From: Letharia columbiana
Lineage: Eukaryota; Ascomycota; Lecanoromycetes; Lecanorales; Parmeliaceae
Direction: 5' to 3'
NCBI RefSeq assembly: GCF_014066305.1
Contig: NW_023501044.1
Location: 884,001 to 948,000, forward strand
DNA: 64,000 bases
Positions 48,051-60,103 of the stretch are shown piece by piece. The notes under the pieces were generated by a model. That model ran no database searches. It was not told where the DNA came from and saw nothing but the letters and a program-made list of their open reading frames with translations. The position numbers and the translations under genes were made by a program. The stretch's first letter is position 1, and the number at the start of each line of letters is the position of its first letter.

Positions 48051-48405
48051 TTCAAAAGCCCCGGCACTCTTTCTATTTTCCTTATCGAGGTTTTTTATAG
48101 ATTTAACGAGGTCGAGTAAATAATTAATCCCGAATATAAAGCGTAGATTTGAAAACTAATATATATAGAATACGGTATACTAAGGTTTAGGGAATCTAGT
48201 TTCTAAAGTTATTAAGAAGTATTATAATATTAGCCCCTTCGGCTATCGTATAATATATCGTATATTATTAGAGCTAGTAATTACCAGCTACTATTAGCTA
48301 TCTATTTTATATATATAAATATTCATACATTTCATAAATTAATAATTAGTCTTTTAGTTACAATTATTCAATCATTCTAATATATCTAATATTCTACTTT
48401 TAATA

Positions 48406-49985
48406 AAAATAAACGCCTTTAATAAACTTATTCTCTAATATTTTTAGATATAAAGAAGGATTAGAGAAGATCTAATATATAGAGAATAATTAATATATCT
48501 TTATCGCTAAACTTAATAGATAAATATTCTATTAATAGAATTCTATTCTTATATCTATAAATTCTATATTATTAATATATTTATATTTCTTAATTTTATT
48601 TAAGGCCTAAAAAAATAATAATATTTTATTATTATTATTTAAGCTACTTTTTAGCTTAAACGTTATTTATAATAGCGAATATCTAAGTTAACTATATTAT
48701 ATATATATTATATAATATTAATTTATATTTTTTATCGCCTATATTTATCGATATTATAATTATAAATACGCTATTTTAATAAATATTATCTTTCTTTATT
48801 AACGATTCATTAATTTATAATTTATAAAACGATTCTATAAGATACTTTAAATTCCTTATAGCTATCTATTCTAAATATTAAATTATTAATAATACTTTAA
48901 ACTAGATATATCTTTAATATAAATATAATATATATAATATATTAATAAAAATTCGAAAAGTGGAAGTTAAATCAATAAGGTATATTTATTAACTATGTGA
49001 GTATGAAAGGTTAATCGAAAATTTTCAAAGTGCGTGCTTTCCCTAAGGTAAGGTTAATAAATTTCTTAAATATAGATCTCTTATTTTCGAGTATCTTAGC
49101 TATTAAAGAATAATTCTTTATTTAAATTAAGTAATCTTCTTTAACTTTATACTTAATTACGAATATATTTATAAATCTATTATAAAAGAGCGAGAAGGAA
49201 GAAATAATCGCTTCTAAGCTTTTTTAAAATTTATCTTATTATTTTCTAGAGAAAGATTTATCTTTATTAAATCGTTATTTATAATCTTAATCTCTATCTA
49301 TCTCTTATTCTTAATCTTAAACTTTCTTTTATATATCTTTATATTATAATTTCTTTTATTAATTAAAAGAATATTATAGCTTCTTTTTATTATTAAGCTT
49401 TTTTATAAGTTCGCGAAGTGTAATTTAAGAAGTTAAAAGCGATATAATAGTTTATAACTCGATTTTTCAATAATTTTATATTTAGATAATTTAAGTATAC
49501 TCCTCGAAAATTTCTATTTATACGATATATTTAGAGATACTCTATATATAGCTTATAGGATTACGCTTACTATTAGTATTATTAAGAGTATAAACTTATT
49601 TTATAAATTAATTTAGAGTTAAAGATATAAATATTTTAAAATAATCTTATAATTAAGTAAGTTTTTTTTTAATTCTATTTAGAGTTATATTATCGCGTTT
49701 TTCTTACTTTAAAATAGAATATTTAATTATTAGAATAAGATAGCTTCTTAAAAATAAGTTAAGAGATTTATATATATAATATCCTCTTTTTTAAATATAG
49801 CGTAGTCTCTTATATATTAATAGAAAGAATATACTTCTTAATATATAGTTTCTTTACTATTAAAAATAATATTATTAATATTATATAATTCTTTAAGATT
49901 TAAATAAAAGAATTCTAGATTAAAAGTATAGAAATTGTTACTAAATCTCTTCGAAATAGTTTATTTAAAAAGTTTTAGAAGATTT
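48406..49985. other. AT-rich RIP-damaged stretch with one small island
   Basis: No gene recognised. The island at about 48955-49065 is less mutated (gtggaagttaaatcaataag, gtgcgtgctttccctaaggt) and has a 10-bp inverted pair atttattaac/gttaataaat. It may be an end of an unidentified element. Confidence 0.45.
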
Positions 49986-50128
49986 TATTGAAATTCGAAT
50001 TATATAACTCTTAGCGTCTTGATAATTATGTGATTATATTATATAATATATCTTAGCGCGCTTATATTAAGTCGCTCTTTTCTTTTATAGAACTCTATAA
50101 TTAATATAATTATCTTTATATTTTAATA
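49986..50128 (+). mobile_element. Copia 5' LTR, copy at 50 kb
   Basis: 143 bp, starting tattgaaattcg and ending ttttaata. It is followed by aattataaatctaag, a mutated initiator-tRNA primer site, then by sequence homologous to 63799-64000, so it is a 5' LTR. Same family as the 3' ends at 8239-8445 and 8991-9184. Confidence 0.7.
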
Positions 50129-50639
50129 AATTATAAATCTAAGCTATATCTAATAACTATTTTAATAATAATATAATTTATTATTATAATTATTTTTATT
50201 TTTAGATATTTATATTTATTATAATAAAGATAACTATAATTATAAAAGACTTTATTAATCTTTTTAATATAAAATTTTTTTATTTTAAAATAATTATTCT
50301 AAGTTTAAATAATTATAATTTATCTATAATTTAAAACTTAAAGATTATTATTTAGACACCTTTACTTTCTAATTAAAATAATATAAAATAAATTAAAATA
50401 TATTATATCTAGTTAAGATTACTAAAGTCGCTATATAATTAATTAAATTATATTATTATTAAGATCTTTAGAATATTACTAACTTTCTTATATAAGATAT
50501 ACTAAATAAAAAAATTATATATCTTTATTTATATATTATAAATACTAAAGAATTAAATAATAAATATTTAGACTTTATATTTATTTAATTATAGAATATT
50601 TATAATAAAGATTAGAAATTAGCTATCTTAGTTATTACT
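50129..50639 (+). pseudogene. RIP-damaged 5' internal region of a Copia element
   Basis: About 215 bp after the LTR match the last 200 bases of the window (after 63798) almost position for position, so this is element interior, probably leader and gag start. I cannot read gag motifs. An A-run begins at 50640. Confidence 0.5.
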
Positions 50640-50662
50640 AAAAAAAAAAAAAAAAAAAAAAA
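50640..50662. repeat. A-run, 23 bases
   Basis: Uninterrupted poly-A on the plus strand. It could be a retrotransposed 3' end, but no target duplication was identified. Confidence 0.8.
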
Positions 50663-51700
50663 TTCTAACTTCGGCGCTAATTATATAGTTTTTAATTATT
50701 ATTAATAAAGATATATTAATTAAAAAAATTAAAACTTTAATCTTAAAAGTAAAAGAGAAAAGAAATCTTTATTATCGTAAAGAAATCTTAATATAAATAC
50801 TTATTTTAGAGATAAAATATCTTAATAATAAGTAAATAACTTTATAATCGATCTTAATCTTAAATTTTAATTAAGTTAATTTTAAAGAAAATAATTAAAG
50901 CTTTTAATTATTAAGATAATTAATATAATCTTAATAATAAGTAAAGACCCATAAATTAAATTCATGGAGTTGGATTTTTCATTTTTCTAAGTTAAATAAA
51001 GTTGGATTTTTTTAAGTTAAATAAAATTTTAGCCTTAGCCCTAAGTTAAATCGAACTCTAATCGCTTGCTGTGCGTTTTTGATCTATTTTTATTACTATA
51101 AAATTAATAAAGAAGATAAAAGCTTTAATTTTAAGTTAAATCGAATTTTACTTGCTTTCTATACGATAAATAGTTTACTTCTATTACTATAGATCGCTAA
51201 TTAATTATATTTTTATTTAAAAAAGTAGCATCTACTTAATAACCTTATTCTTAATATATCTCATTAGTCGAGTAAATTACTTTTTTAATAGATCGCCTAA
51301 GACTATAATTAATAGATTAATCTTATTAATAACTCGGCTTAAGACTATATATAATTAATTATAAGTAAAGACTTTAGAATATAGATATAGATTAATCTAC
51401 TATAATAATTAGTTTTAAAATTTATTAATCGTTATATTGAAGACTAATTAGATTAAGAATTAAATACGTTAAAAGAAAGTATATAGATCGTTTAAATTAG
51501 GTGGAGCTAGAGGGATATATAATATATAGTATTATTTATTATTATATTCGCCTTTAAGAATATAATAATTAAGTATCTTAGATCTAATATACTTAACTTA
51601 TAGATATATTTTATTATATAAATTTATACGCTATTCTAAATTCCTTAATAGTATTATTATATAATTCTATTTTAACTTTAAATAATAGAGTAAAAATAAG
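50663..51700. other. AT-rich region with a roughly 90-bp direct duplication
   Basis: The sequence from 50941 to about 51100 is less RIP-mutated. aagttaaat recurs four times between 50985 and 51145. A roughly 70-bp block at 51035-51105 is repeated at 51123-51195 (shared taagttaaatcgaa, cttgct and attactata). No gene. Confidence 0.5.
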
Positions 51701-52992
51701 ATTAATTTAAAGGTATTTATTATTTTAATAGATAGAAGAAAGCTATCTTTCTTATTAACGACTTAATCTTTACTTTTATAAACGATTTTAATTTTAGAGA
51801 ACTTATTAAGAACTTAATTATTAAATTAAGTAATATTCTTATTAAGGATATAAAGAATCATTTTAAATATATAGAAATTAGCTATTTAATATAGATTAAG
51901 ATTATTATAAATAGTATTAATTAGTTAAGTAATAAAGTCGTTTAATAATTATTCGATAGACTAATTAATAGCTTCTTATTCTTTAAAGCTTATTAAGATA
52001 TTATTATTTATATTTAATAGCGTTTAAGCGAATTTCTTTATATTAATTCAGTCTTAATTAGTTAAATTAAGATTTCGAAGCTTTATATTTTCTATTAGTC
52101 TAAGAATTTAAATATAATTTTAAAGGTAGAATACTTAAGCGATATAATCTAACTTAATACTCTTAATAATTAAAAGAATTTAATAAAAGTTATTATAGAA
52201 ATATATAACTATACTATTAAAAGGAGTAAGATTCTTTTAAATATCTTAAAGTATATAATCGACGACTTTAATATTATAGCGATTTTATATAGAGATCTCG
52301 TCTTAGAAGATAAGCTTAATTATCTTTAATAATTAAGCTAAATTAAACTCTATTAATATATTATAATTAAATTAAATAATAATATTAAGAAAGATTTTAA
52401 AGCGAGAATAAGTAATAATATTATTTTAAAGGAGAATAAAGGTAATATTAGATAAAGCTATAGTAATAGCTATTTTAGAGTTATTTCGTACTCTTTATAA
52501 TATAGTATTCTAAAATATAATCTTATTAATATCTTTATAGCTATCGAGAAAGAAGAGTTAATTATTAAAATAAGAGATCGCGTTTTAAATAGCGTTAGTT
52601 ATAATAATTTAATTATTATTAAAACTCGTTTATATTTAATTTTAGATATTAATTTAATAGCTATATACTTCGCGTAGAAATTAATTTTAATTATTAATAT
52701 AATATTATTCGTAATCTCGTTAAATCGTGAATAGATTAAAGTCGATAATAAGGCTAATATTCTTTATAGAGCTAATATTATTTTTTTTTAAGCGGATTTA
52801 AATTAAATAAAAATAGAAGTCTTCGATAATAACTTATTTATATTATATATTATTTAATAGAGAAAGAATATAATATTAAGTCTAAAGAATATAAATAAGA
52901 TTATTAGATAATTTAAATAAAGAATAATAAGTGTTAGTTAAGAAATATACGTAAAGTATAAATAGAGAATTAAATTATTTATGAGTAAAAAA
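51700..52992 (+). pseudogene. Long RIP-eroded reading frame, unrecognised
   Basis: A single plus-strand frame can be followed for about 430 codons. Nearly all its stops are TAA/TAG, as expected from RIP of Gln or Trp codons. The protein would be charged and helical, with leucine-rich stretches, for example KRSKILLNILKYIIDDFNII at about 52210-52280. I see no RT, integrase, helicase or recombinase motif and do not recognise the family. The stretch 50941-57300 is less GC-depleted than its flanks, so it may be one large young element. Alternatives are an unusual gag or an ORF of a large DNA transposon. Confidence 0.45.
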
Positions 52993-53238
52993 AGAAAAAA
53001 TATATCTAGCGCGAAAAGTTTTAATAACTAAAAAAAGAATACTATATTAAAAAAAGTCGCGATATTTTAAAATTATTATTAGCGCGGTAATCTTTTTATT
53101 TTATAATTTAAAGCACTTTAATTTATTAAAGATATTATTAAGAAAAAATATATCTAACGCGAAAAGTTTTAATATATAAAAAAGAAATACTATATTAAAA
53201 AAAGTTATAATATTTTAATATTATCGTTAGCGCGGTAA
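52993..53238. repeat. Direct repeat of about 98 bp, period 148
   Basis: Copies at 52993-53090 and 53141-53238 share agaaaaaatatatcta, cgcgaaaagttttaat and agcgcggtaa, separated by 50 bp of unrelated sequence. Confidence 0.7.
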
Positions 53239-56200
53239 GCTATTTATACTACGCTTAAAATATTTCTACTCGATAAAGAAGAAATTACTTATATATCTTA
53301 ATTTATAATTATTTTATAGATTTAAAAAGTTATCGAGTTTATATTATAATAGAATTATTATAAAAAGACCTTATAAATAGTATTCTCTCTTTTAAGCCGC
53401 TACTTTATTTAATACTTAATCTTATTTAATATTATTATAAAATAAGCCTCTCGCTATATAGATATTATAATAGAAAAAAAGAATATTATTATTTATTATA
53501 TATAAGTCTTTAAAGAATATAGAATTTAATATATTTAGAAGGAGGTATTATAGATAGAAGAGCTTTCCAGCGTTTAGATTAATATAGTATATTCTTATAA
53601 TAATACCTCTATATCTCTAACGTAGATTTTATTTAGATATATCTCGCTTATTTTTTTTTAGATATATTATATCGATAGATTAATATAAAAGAGATCTTTT
53701 ATTTATCTTCTCTATCGATATAGTTAATTTAGCTAAAAGAAGGCTATTAGCTTAATCTAGCGTTTATATTCTATATCGACTATATAGAATAAATTATTAT
53801 TATTATTAAATATTATATTCTATTAATTTAAAAGGTAAATAGATAATCGTTTAATAGGAGGATTGTAATTATATAATTTAAAGCTAAAAATCCTTTAATA
53901 GACTTTCGTAGAGCTTACTTATTATACGTTTTAATACTCTTAAATCTTATTTATCTAGTCTAACCTTATATCGTCTTAATTTATATCACTCTTACACTCT
54001 ATTTAAAGACTAGCTTAATCGCTATTCTTATAAATATATTTAAAAATATATTTATAGATTTTAATATTAATATAGATCTTTATATTAATATAAGCGTTAT
54101 ACTTAATCGATAAATAGAGATTATAAAATATTATCTAATAATTCTATTTAAATTTATTATCTAATATCTTAGTAGGCCTATATTAATAATATATAGAATA
54201 TTTAAAATCTAGTTTAAAGATAATATAATCGCTAAAGTCTTTCGAAAACTACTTATTATATACGTTTTTATCTAAGTTTTAATAAGATAAGATAATATCT
54301 ATTTTACTAGTAGTATATTAGCTATAATTTCTATAAAGTATATATCTAATAACGATTATATAGAGATTAGAAAATAGATTTTAATTAAAAATCTTAGTAT
54401 TAATAGCGATATCGATTTTAATAACGCTAAAGAATCGATCTTTAGAGTATAAAATAATAAGGATATAGATATATAGTAAACCTCGTTTTTAAAATTTAAT
54501 AGTATAGGCATAGGCCGGAATTTGACCTATTACCCGTAAAGTCAATTAGGGTTAAAACTAATCGATATTTTAATCAACTATACTTCGCCTTTATAAAGGT
54601 AAAAAAAAATTAAATAGTACCGTAGAGCTAATCGATAGGAATTATAATATATGGTAAGTTAAATTATACTAGAAGTATCTTTAGAGATTATAATCTATAC
54701 TAACCGCCTAACTAATATATCGCTTAAAAGATTACTCTATTAAATAAAATAGAAGAGAGTTACTATATTATAATAGAGGGTAAAAAGAATAGAAATATAT
54801 CTAGTATCTTTCTCTTTAAAATATTATTTATAAGAGTTTTTAATTTTAGTCTAAATATCTTAATAATTAGATTAAGTTAATTAATAACGCGTTTATCGAA
54901 TAGAAGATTTTCGATAATCTTAATCTATTTTAAATTATAGGTGAAAGTCGTAAAGAGATCTAGTTGGCCGAACTTAATGAATAGAGTAATAGTATTCTAA
55001 TAGAGTTATTTTATAAATTATAAGTTTTCTTAATAGAAGAAAGAGAGAATAATACGTTATTTACTAGCTTAATTATCTATAATAACTCTATTAATATAAG
55101 TATCGACGATTACTTAATAGATATTAACTTAGGTAAATAATCTTCTAATTTATCTTTAATTAATAAAGTTTATTATTTTCGATAGCTATATAGATATTAT
55201 AAATAAAATATTATAATAGTTTATTATAATAAAGAAGGCGATTAAACTTACTAGAATGGATTTATATTATATATCTATGGAAAGTTAGCGATTAATAGAA
55301 TAGAAGAAATAAATAATATAGACTTATAATATAAGGTAAGCGTTATTTATATAGAGCTATCTCGGCTAATAGTTTTATTAATTTATAAGATGATTTTATT
55401 ATTACTACGTTAATAGATAAGAAGGCTTCTACTTAGTATAACGTTTATATTAAATATATTATTATACTATAACTATTTATTAAATAAAAAGATAATAAAA
55501 TAGTATAAGAATATATAGATTAAATACTAATATAAAATACTAAATCTCTTACTACTTCGAGTTTTTATTAAGATATTTTTAGCCTTAGATAGACTTAGTA
55601 AATTATTTATATTACTTTTTTAAGCGATAGCGACTTTATCTAAAGTAGAATAATTATAGATATATAGATTATAATATTATAAATTTTTATAAAATAGCTT
55701 ATAGCCCTATATATCTAAATCGGCCTTTAACTTTTTAGATATTAATTTGAGAGTAATAATATATAAATTAATACTTCTAAGAATTATAGCTATTTTATAA
55801 TAAAGTATCTAATTAATATATTTATAGTAGTTATATCTAGCAAAGTTAATATAAAAAACGCGATTAAGAGAAAGTTATATCGTATTATAGATTAATCTTA
55901 AGTACTATTTATAATATAAATTTAATTAAAAATTAATTTTTCGCCCTTTAAAGGCGTTAGGGTAGATATATAAGTAGTAATTGCTTTCTAGATTTTATAT
56001 ATATAGAAGATAATTAAATAATTAATAATAATCTACTATAAGGCTATAGAGATTATATTATTATATTAAACGCTATAACGACGGAATTCTTTATAATTAT
56101 TAATAAAATTTAAGGTTCTTAGCGTTAAAGAATAGAGAATTTAATTAATAATATACTCGCTAAGATTAATCGAATTATTTATACTTATTTTAACGCCTTT

Positions 56201-56390
56201 ATAGCTCTATTCTATATCGTTTACTTCTTAATCGATATCTATTTTAGATATATCGATTTTAGTCTTTCCGCTATTATAGTATTACTCGACTATCTTATCT
56301 TTTTATAATATTATATTATAGCTATTATAAATCTAGTTTATAAGACTTAAATTATATTATATAGGCTTTATAGTATATAGATAACGCGTG
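53239..56390. other. Moderately RIP-damaged region, unidentified element
   Basis: Retains more G and C than its surroundings, notably tataggcataggccggaatt at about 54502-54521 and blocks near 54950-55300. Partial frames with RIP-type stops occur on the plus strand (one at about 55279-55450), but I could not assign a protein. It lies between the two unrecognised frames 51700-52992 and 56391-57203 and may belong to the same element. Confidence 0.4.
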
Positions 56391-57203
56391 ATATAATTAA
56401 TAAGCCTTATTAAAGGCTAAATAGAATTTAAATAAGAGTTAAAAGATAAGTTAAAAGAACGTAAGCTATCGAAAGAGTTATTATTAAAGAAGTCTATTAA
56501 TAAGTCTTATAATAGAGGATCTTCGATAGCGTCTTTCTCTTATTTAGAAGCTTCTTTTTATTTAGAATCTAATACGCGTTAAGAGACTTTAAAATAGAGT
56601 GATAAAGAATAAATAAGAGAGGAAGACGCGTTTTAAGAGGTAATATCGCTAGATTAAAAGATATTATTACTAGCTTAAAAGAAGTATATAGAGGAGAATA
56701 TATCTATTTAAGCTCTTTTAAAAAGTCTTTTAGCGTGTTTATAATTAATAGTAAATAACTATTAAGCTCGCTTATAGCCTCGATTATTAGTAATAATAGA
56801 TTCGCTAAGAGGTAACTTAGAGGCGTTAATAGAAGCTCTAAGAGGCGAGTAAGTAGAATATATATACTTTATAGATCTAGTAATATAAGAGCGAGGGGTA
56901 GAGAGAGTAAATATATTTATATTAATGAAATTAATAGAATTAATAGAGTAGTAGAGAAATAATAATTATATAAATAGATGAAAGAATTATTATTCGATTC
57001 CATCCCGAACATATTTAGTATAACTACGATATTTAAATATTAGTTTAATTTATTAATAGTAGACTAAACTTTAATATTTTTATAGCGTTAGAAAGCGTAT
57101 ACTAAGCTCTATAATTTATTAAATTATAAAGAAATAGTATCCGTAGAAAGCTAGTTATTTTAGAGGATAAGATTTCTGTATATAGATTTTTATAGATTTT
57201 TGA
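56391..57203 (+). pseudogene. RIP-eroded C-terminal reading frame, unrecognised
   Basis: A plus-strand frame of about 270 codons ending at TGA 57201-57203. Internal stops are TAA/TAG at likely Gln or Trp sites. The first third is strongly charged with coiled-coil character (ELKDKLKERKLSKELLLKK at about 56433-56489). A leucine-rich helical part follows (about 56740-56850), then an aromatic tail. I do not recognise the family. The 90 bp after the stop are shared with 7516-7600, so the frame probably belongs to a dispersed element rather than a host gene. Confidence 0.42.
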
Positions 57204-57214
57204 TGATTACGGAT

Positions 57215-57305
57215 ATTAATTTATTTATTCGCGGTGTCTAATCAAAAAGCGTAGACCTAATAAATTAATAATTGACTACATATATAAATTCAAGGTTTTC
57301 TAATT
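57215..57305 (-). repeat. Dispersed repeat end, inverted copy of 7516-7600
   Basis: The reverse complement begins aaaaccttgaatttatatat and runs to about agacaccgcg. It is less RIP-mutated than its flanks. Similarity stops at the unrecognised frame's stop codon. Confidence 0.55.
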
Positions 57306-59980
57306 TAGCCTTATCTTATTCTATTATATATACTAATATAATATTATATCTATATATAAAAGATAAATTTTTATTATTATAATATTTTTAAATTATCTTA
57401 ATATTTTTAAAATTTATTAATTACTTAATTTATCGATAGAATATTATTCGCTATTTCGAGTATTAATAGATAATAAATCTTTATAAATAAAGATCTAAGC
57501 TATATTAAGCTAATTTTAAAATTTAATAATTTTTTTTTTATATATTTAAATCTTTAATATACTATAAGAAATATTTTAATAACGAAAGTAAATATATATT
57601 AAGCTCTCTTATTAATTTTAATTTAATATTAAAATAATTAATTTCTAAATCTCTATTAGAGTTAATTTTTAATAAAGATTTTTTTAATTTTTAAATATAC
57701 TTAAATTTATTAATATTATTTATTTTAATTATTTTTTTAAGTCTTATTAATATATAGATTTTATTTTTAAATTTAAATTTAAATAAAGTAAGTTTATTTA
57801 GCTTATTCTCTAATAAGAAAAGCTTATTAAATCTTTAAATATTATATCTTTTAAAAATCTTAAAATTTTAAACTCTTTAAATCGCTTTAATAATATTAAT
57901 AAATTTAAAAATATCTCTAATTATTAAATCTAAAAATAATAATTTAAGAATAAATTAAAGCTATTTAAATTATAACGCTATATTAAAAAAGATTATATAA
58001 AATTAATTATTAATATTATTATTAAAAGCTTAGATTAATAATTAATTATAAATATAAAATTAAATCTATATTATATTAAAATCGCGTTATAAAAAAAACT
58101 CGTATTTTAAAATTAAGAATAAGATTAATATTAAAAAAGTTTAGAAGATTCTAAATAAGTTTAAATCTTAAGATTTAAATATTTTTAATTTTATATTTAG
58201 AAAAATAAATAATATTACTTTTATAAAATATAATAATAATCTCTAATTCTATAATAATAATCTCTAATTCTATATTAATAGATTTATAAAGATTCTAAAT
58301 AAATTTAATAATTTATTTTTAAAATTAAAATTTAATAAAAATTAAAAGATTTATCGCTTTTATTTAGATTTAAATTTTTTATATAATTTATACTATAAAT
58401 AATTATTTTTATACGCTAAATATATAAATAAAAATCTCTATATACTTAATAATTATTAATAAAAATAATTTTATTTATAATAACTTTATTATATTTATAT
58501 TTATATTTATATTTATATCTAAATTTAAATTCTTATCTTTATTCACTAATACTCTAGATCTTTAAATTAATAAAAAAAAATTATATATATAATACGCTTA
58601 TTATAATTATTTAGAGTTTTAAAATCTTTAAAAATTAATTAAAATATATATCGAAATAAATTTATTTATTTTATTTTTTAGAAATATATATAAATTATAT
58701 AATAAGTATTATTAATATAAAAATTAAATTATATAAGCGTTATATAATATTAAATTATTAAAAAAAAATTAATTTATAGTAATCTTTAAAAGCTTTTCTT
58801 TATTTTTTATAATAATTATAAATAAATAATAATCTTTCTAAATAATAAAACGCTTCGTTTTATTATATTCTTATTTTTTAATAAAAATAATTTTATAATT
58901 CTCGCGATATTTAAATTCCTTCTAAATTAAAATAAATATAGAAATTATATTTATATTAGATTTTATAATAATTATAATTTCGAGTATAATAACTATAATA
59001 TATATATTTTTTAATTTATTAAAGAAATTATTTAAAAAGAAATTATTTTTAATAATTTTTAAATAAATAATAAATTTAAATATTTTAATTAAATAATATA
59101 ATATAAGATTAATACTATATTTAAAGAGAGTATATTATTATAAAAGTATTAATTAAAATTCGCGTAAATTTCTAATTATCTATATAATCTATAATTAATA
59201 TTAAAAAAAATATTACTCTTTATAAAATCTTTATAAATTATTTATCTAATATTTTATATCTTCGAATTATTAAATAAATTAATTTTTATTAAATATATCT
59301 ATTAAATATTAGCTAAATTAAATATAAAAATTATATCTATAAAGGGCGCTTAGTTAGCTATAAAATTAATTAATTTTATTATATATTAATATTAAATAAT
59401 AAAATTTAAATTTTTTTAAATATAATTTAAATTAATATTTTTTTTAAACTTACTTTATTTAAGCTTAATTTTATTAAAAAAAGAGATTAATAATCAAAAT
59501 CTATTTAAAAATAGAAATAAGCGTTATATAGATACGCTAGAAAAGATTATATATAAATTATTAATTATCTCTTTAATATTAATTTTAAAAAAGAGAGTCT
59601 TAAAAAGAATAAAATAAAAATTATCTATTAAAGTGATAATTATCTTAGCTAAAGTTGTTAGAAGAGAATTTATTACTATCGTATAGATTCTTATTAGAGA
59701 AGTATCTTTATAGATATCTTCGCCGTAGATATCGTCGCCGTAGATATCGCTATAGATATATTTAGAGGGAATAAAATCGAAATTACTCGAAATTCTAAGC
59801 GAAAATATATTTATAAAATCTATTTTAATAATTTTAATATTTTTAATATAAGGTAAGTCTTAATAAGATTTATAATTAGATTTATAATTAATTAGTAATC
59901 TTTTTTAAAGTAATTTAAGCGATATAAAATTCTTAAAGTATTATATTACAAGTATAAGCATAAGGTTTTAATAGTAAAAA
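57306..59980. other. AT-rich RIP desert
   Basis: No gene recognised. A TATATT-type microsatellite is near 58488-58520. A 15-bp array is at 59713-59754. Confidence 0.5.
59713..59754. repeat. 15-bp tandem array, nearly three units
   Basis: gatatcttcgccgta, gatatcgtcgccgta, then gatatcgctata. The period keeps frame, so it may be a remnant of a coding repeat. Confidence 0.75.
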
Positions 59981-60103
59981 GTTATAATTATTTTTCTAAG
60001 AAAAGCTACTGCTAAAATATCGAGTGCCAAGCTATATTAAGCGTTAAGCTATATTAAATTATACTAAGTTATAATATCGATAGATATAGCTATAGCTATA
60101 ATA
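59981..60103 (+). repeat. 123-bp dispersed direct repeat, copy 2
   Basis: Same orientation and length as 3495-3617. It preserves some bases the other copy lost (actgctaaa, gtgccaagct). Confidence 0.55.

Larger units (their letters stand above)
47385..48405 (+). mobile_element. Miniature LTR retrotransposon (TRIM-like), copy B
   Basis: 1021 bp. LTRs at 47385-47570 and 48220-48405, both 186 bp. The 5' LTR begins tgttataatattagcc and both end cttttaata. The target duplication is aaaat (47380-47384 and 48406-48410). Directly after the 5' LTR, ggttataagcccgg (47571-47584) is one transition away from the complement of the eukaryotic initiator-Met tRNA anticodon stem-loop. Half-tRNA priming of this kind is known for Copia and Ty5-type elements. 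There is no ORF. Most of the interior is a 50-bp-based minisatellite. No clear polypurine tract precedes the 3' LTR; aagttattaagaag is the best candidate. The lack of coding sequence and short length define a TRIM. Confidence 0.85.

Noticed and set aside
50640..50662. LINE poly-A tail
   Set aside because: No LINE sequence was recognised upstream and the run lies within Copia-derived or unassigned sequence; kept only as a homopolymer.
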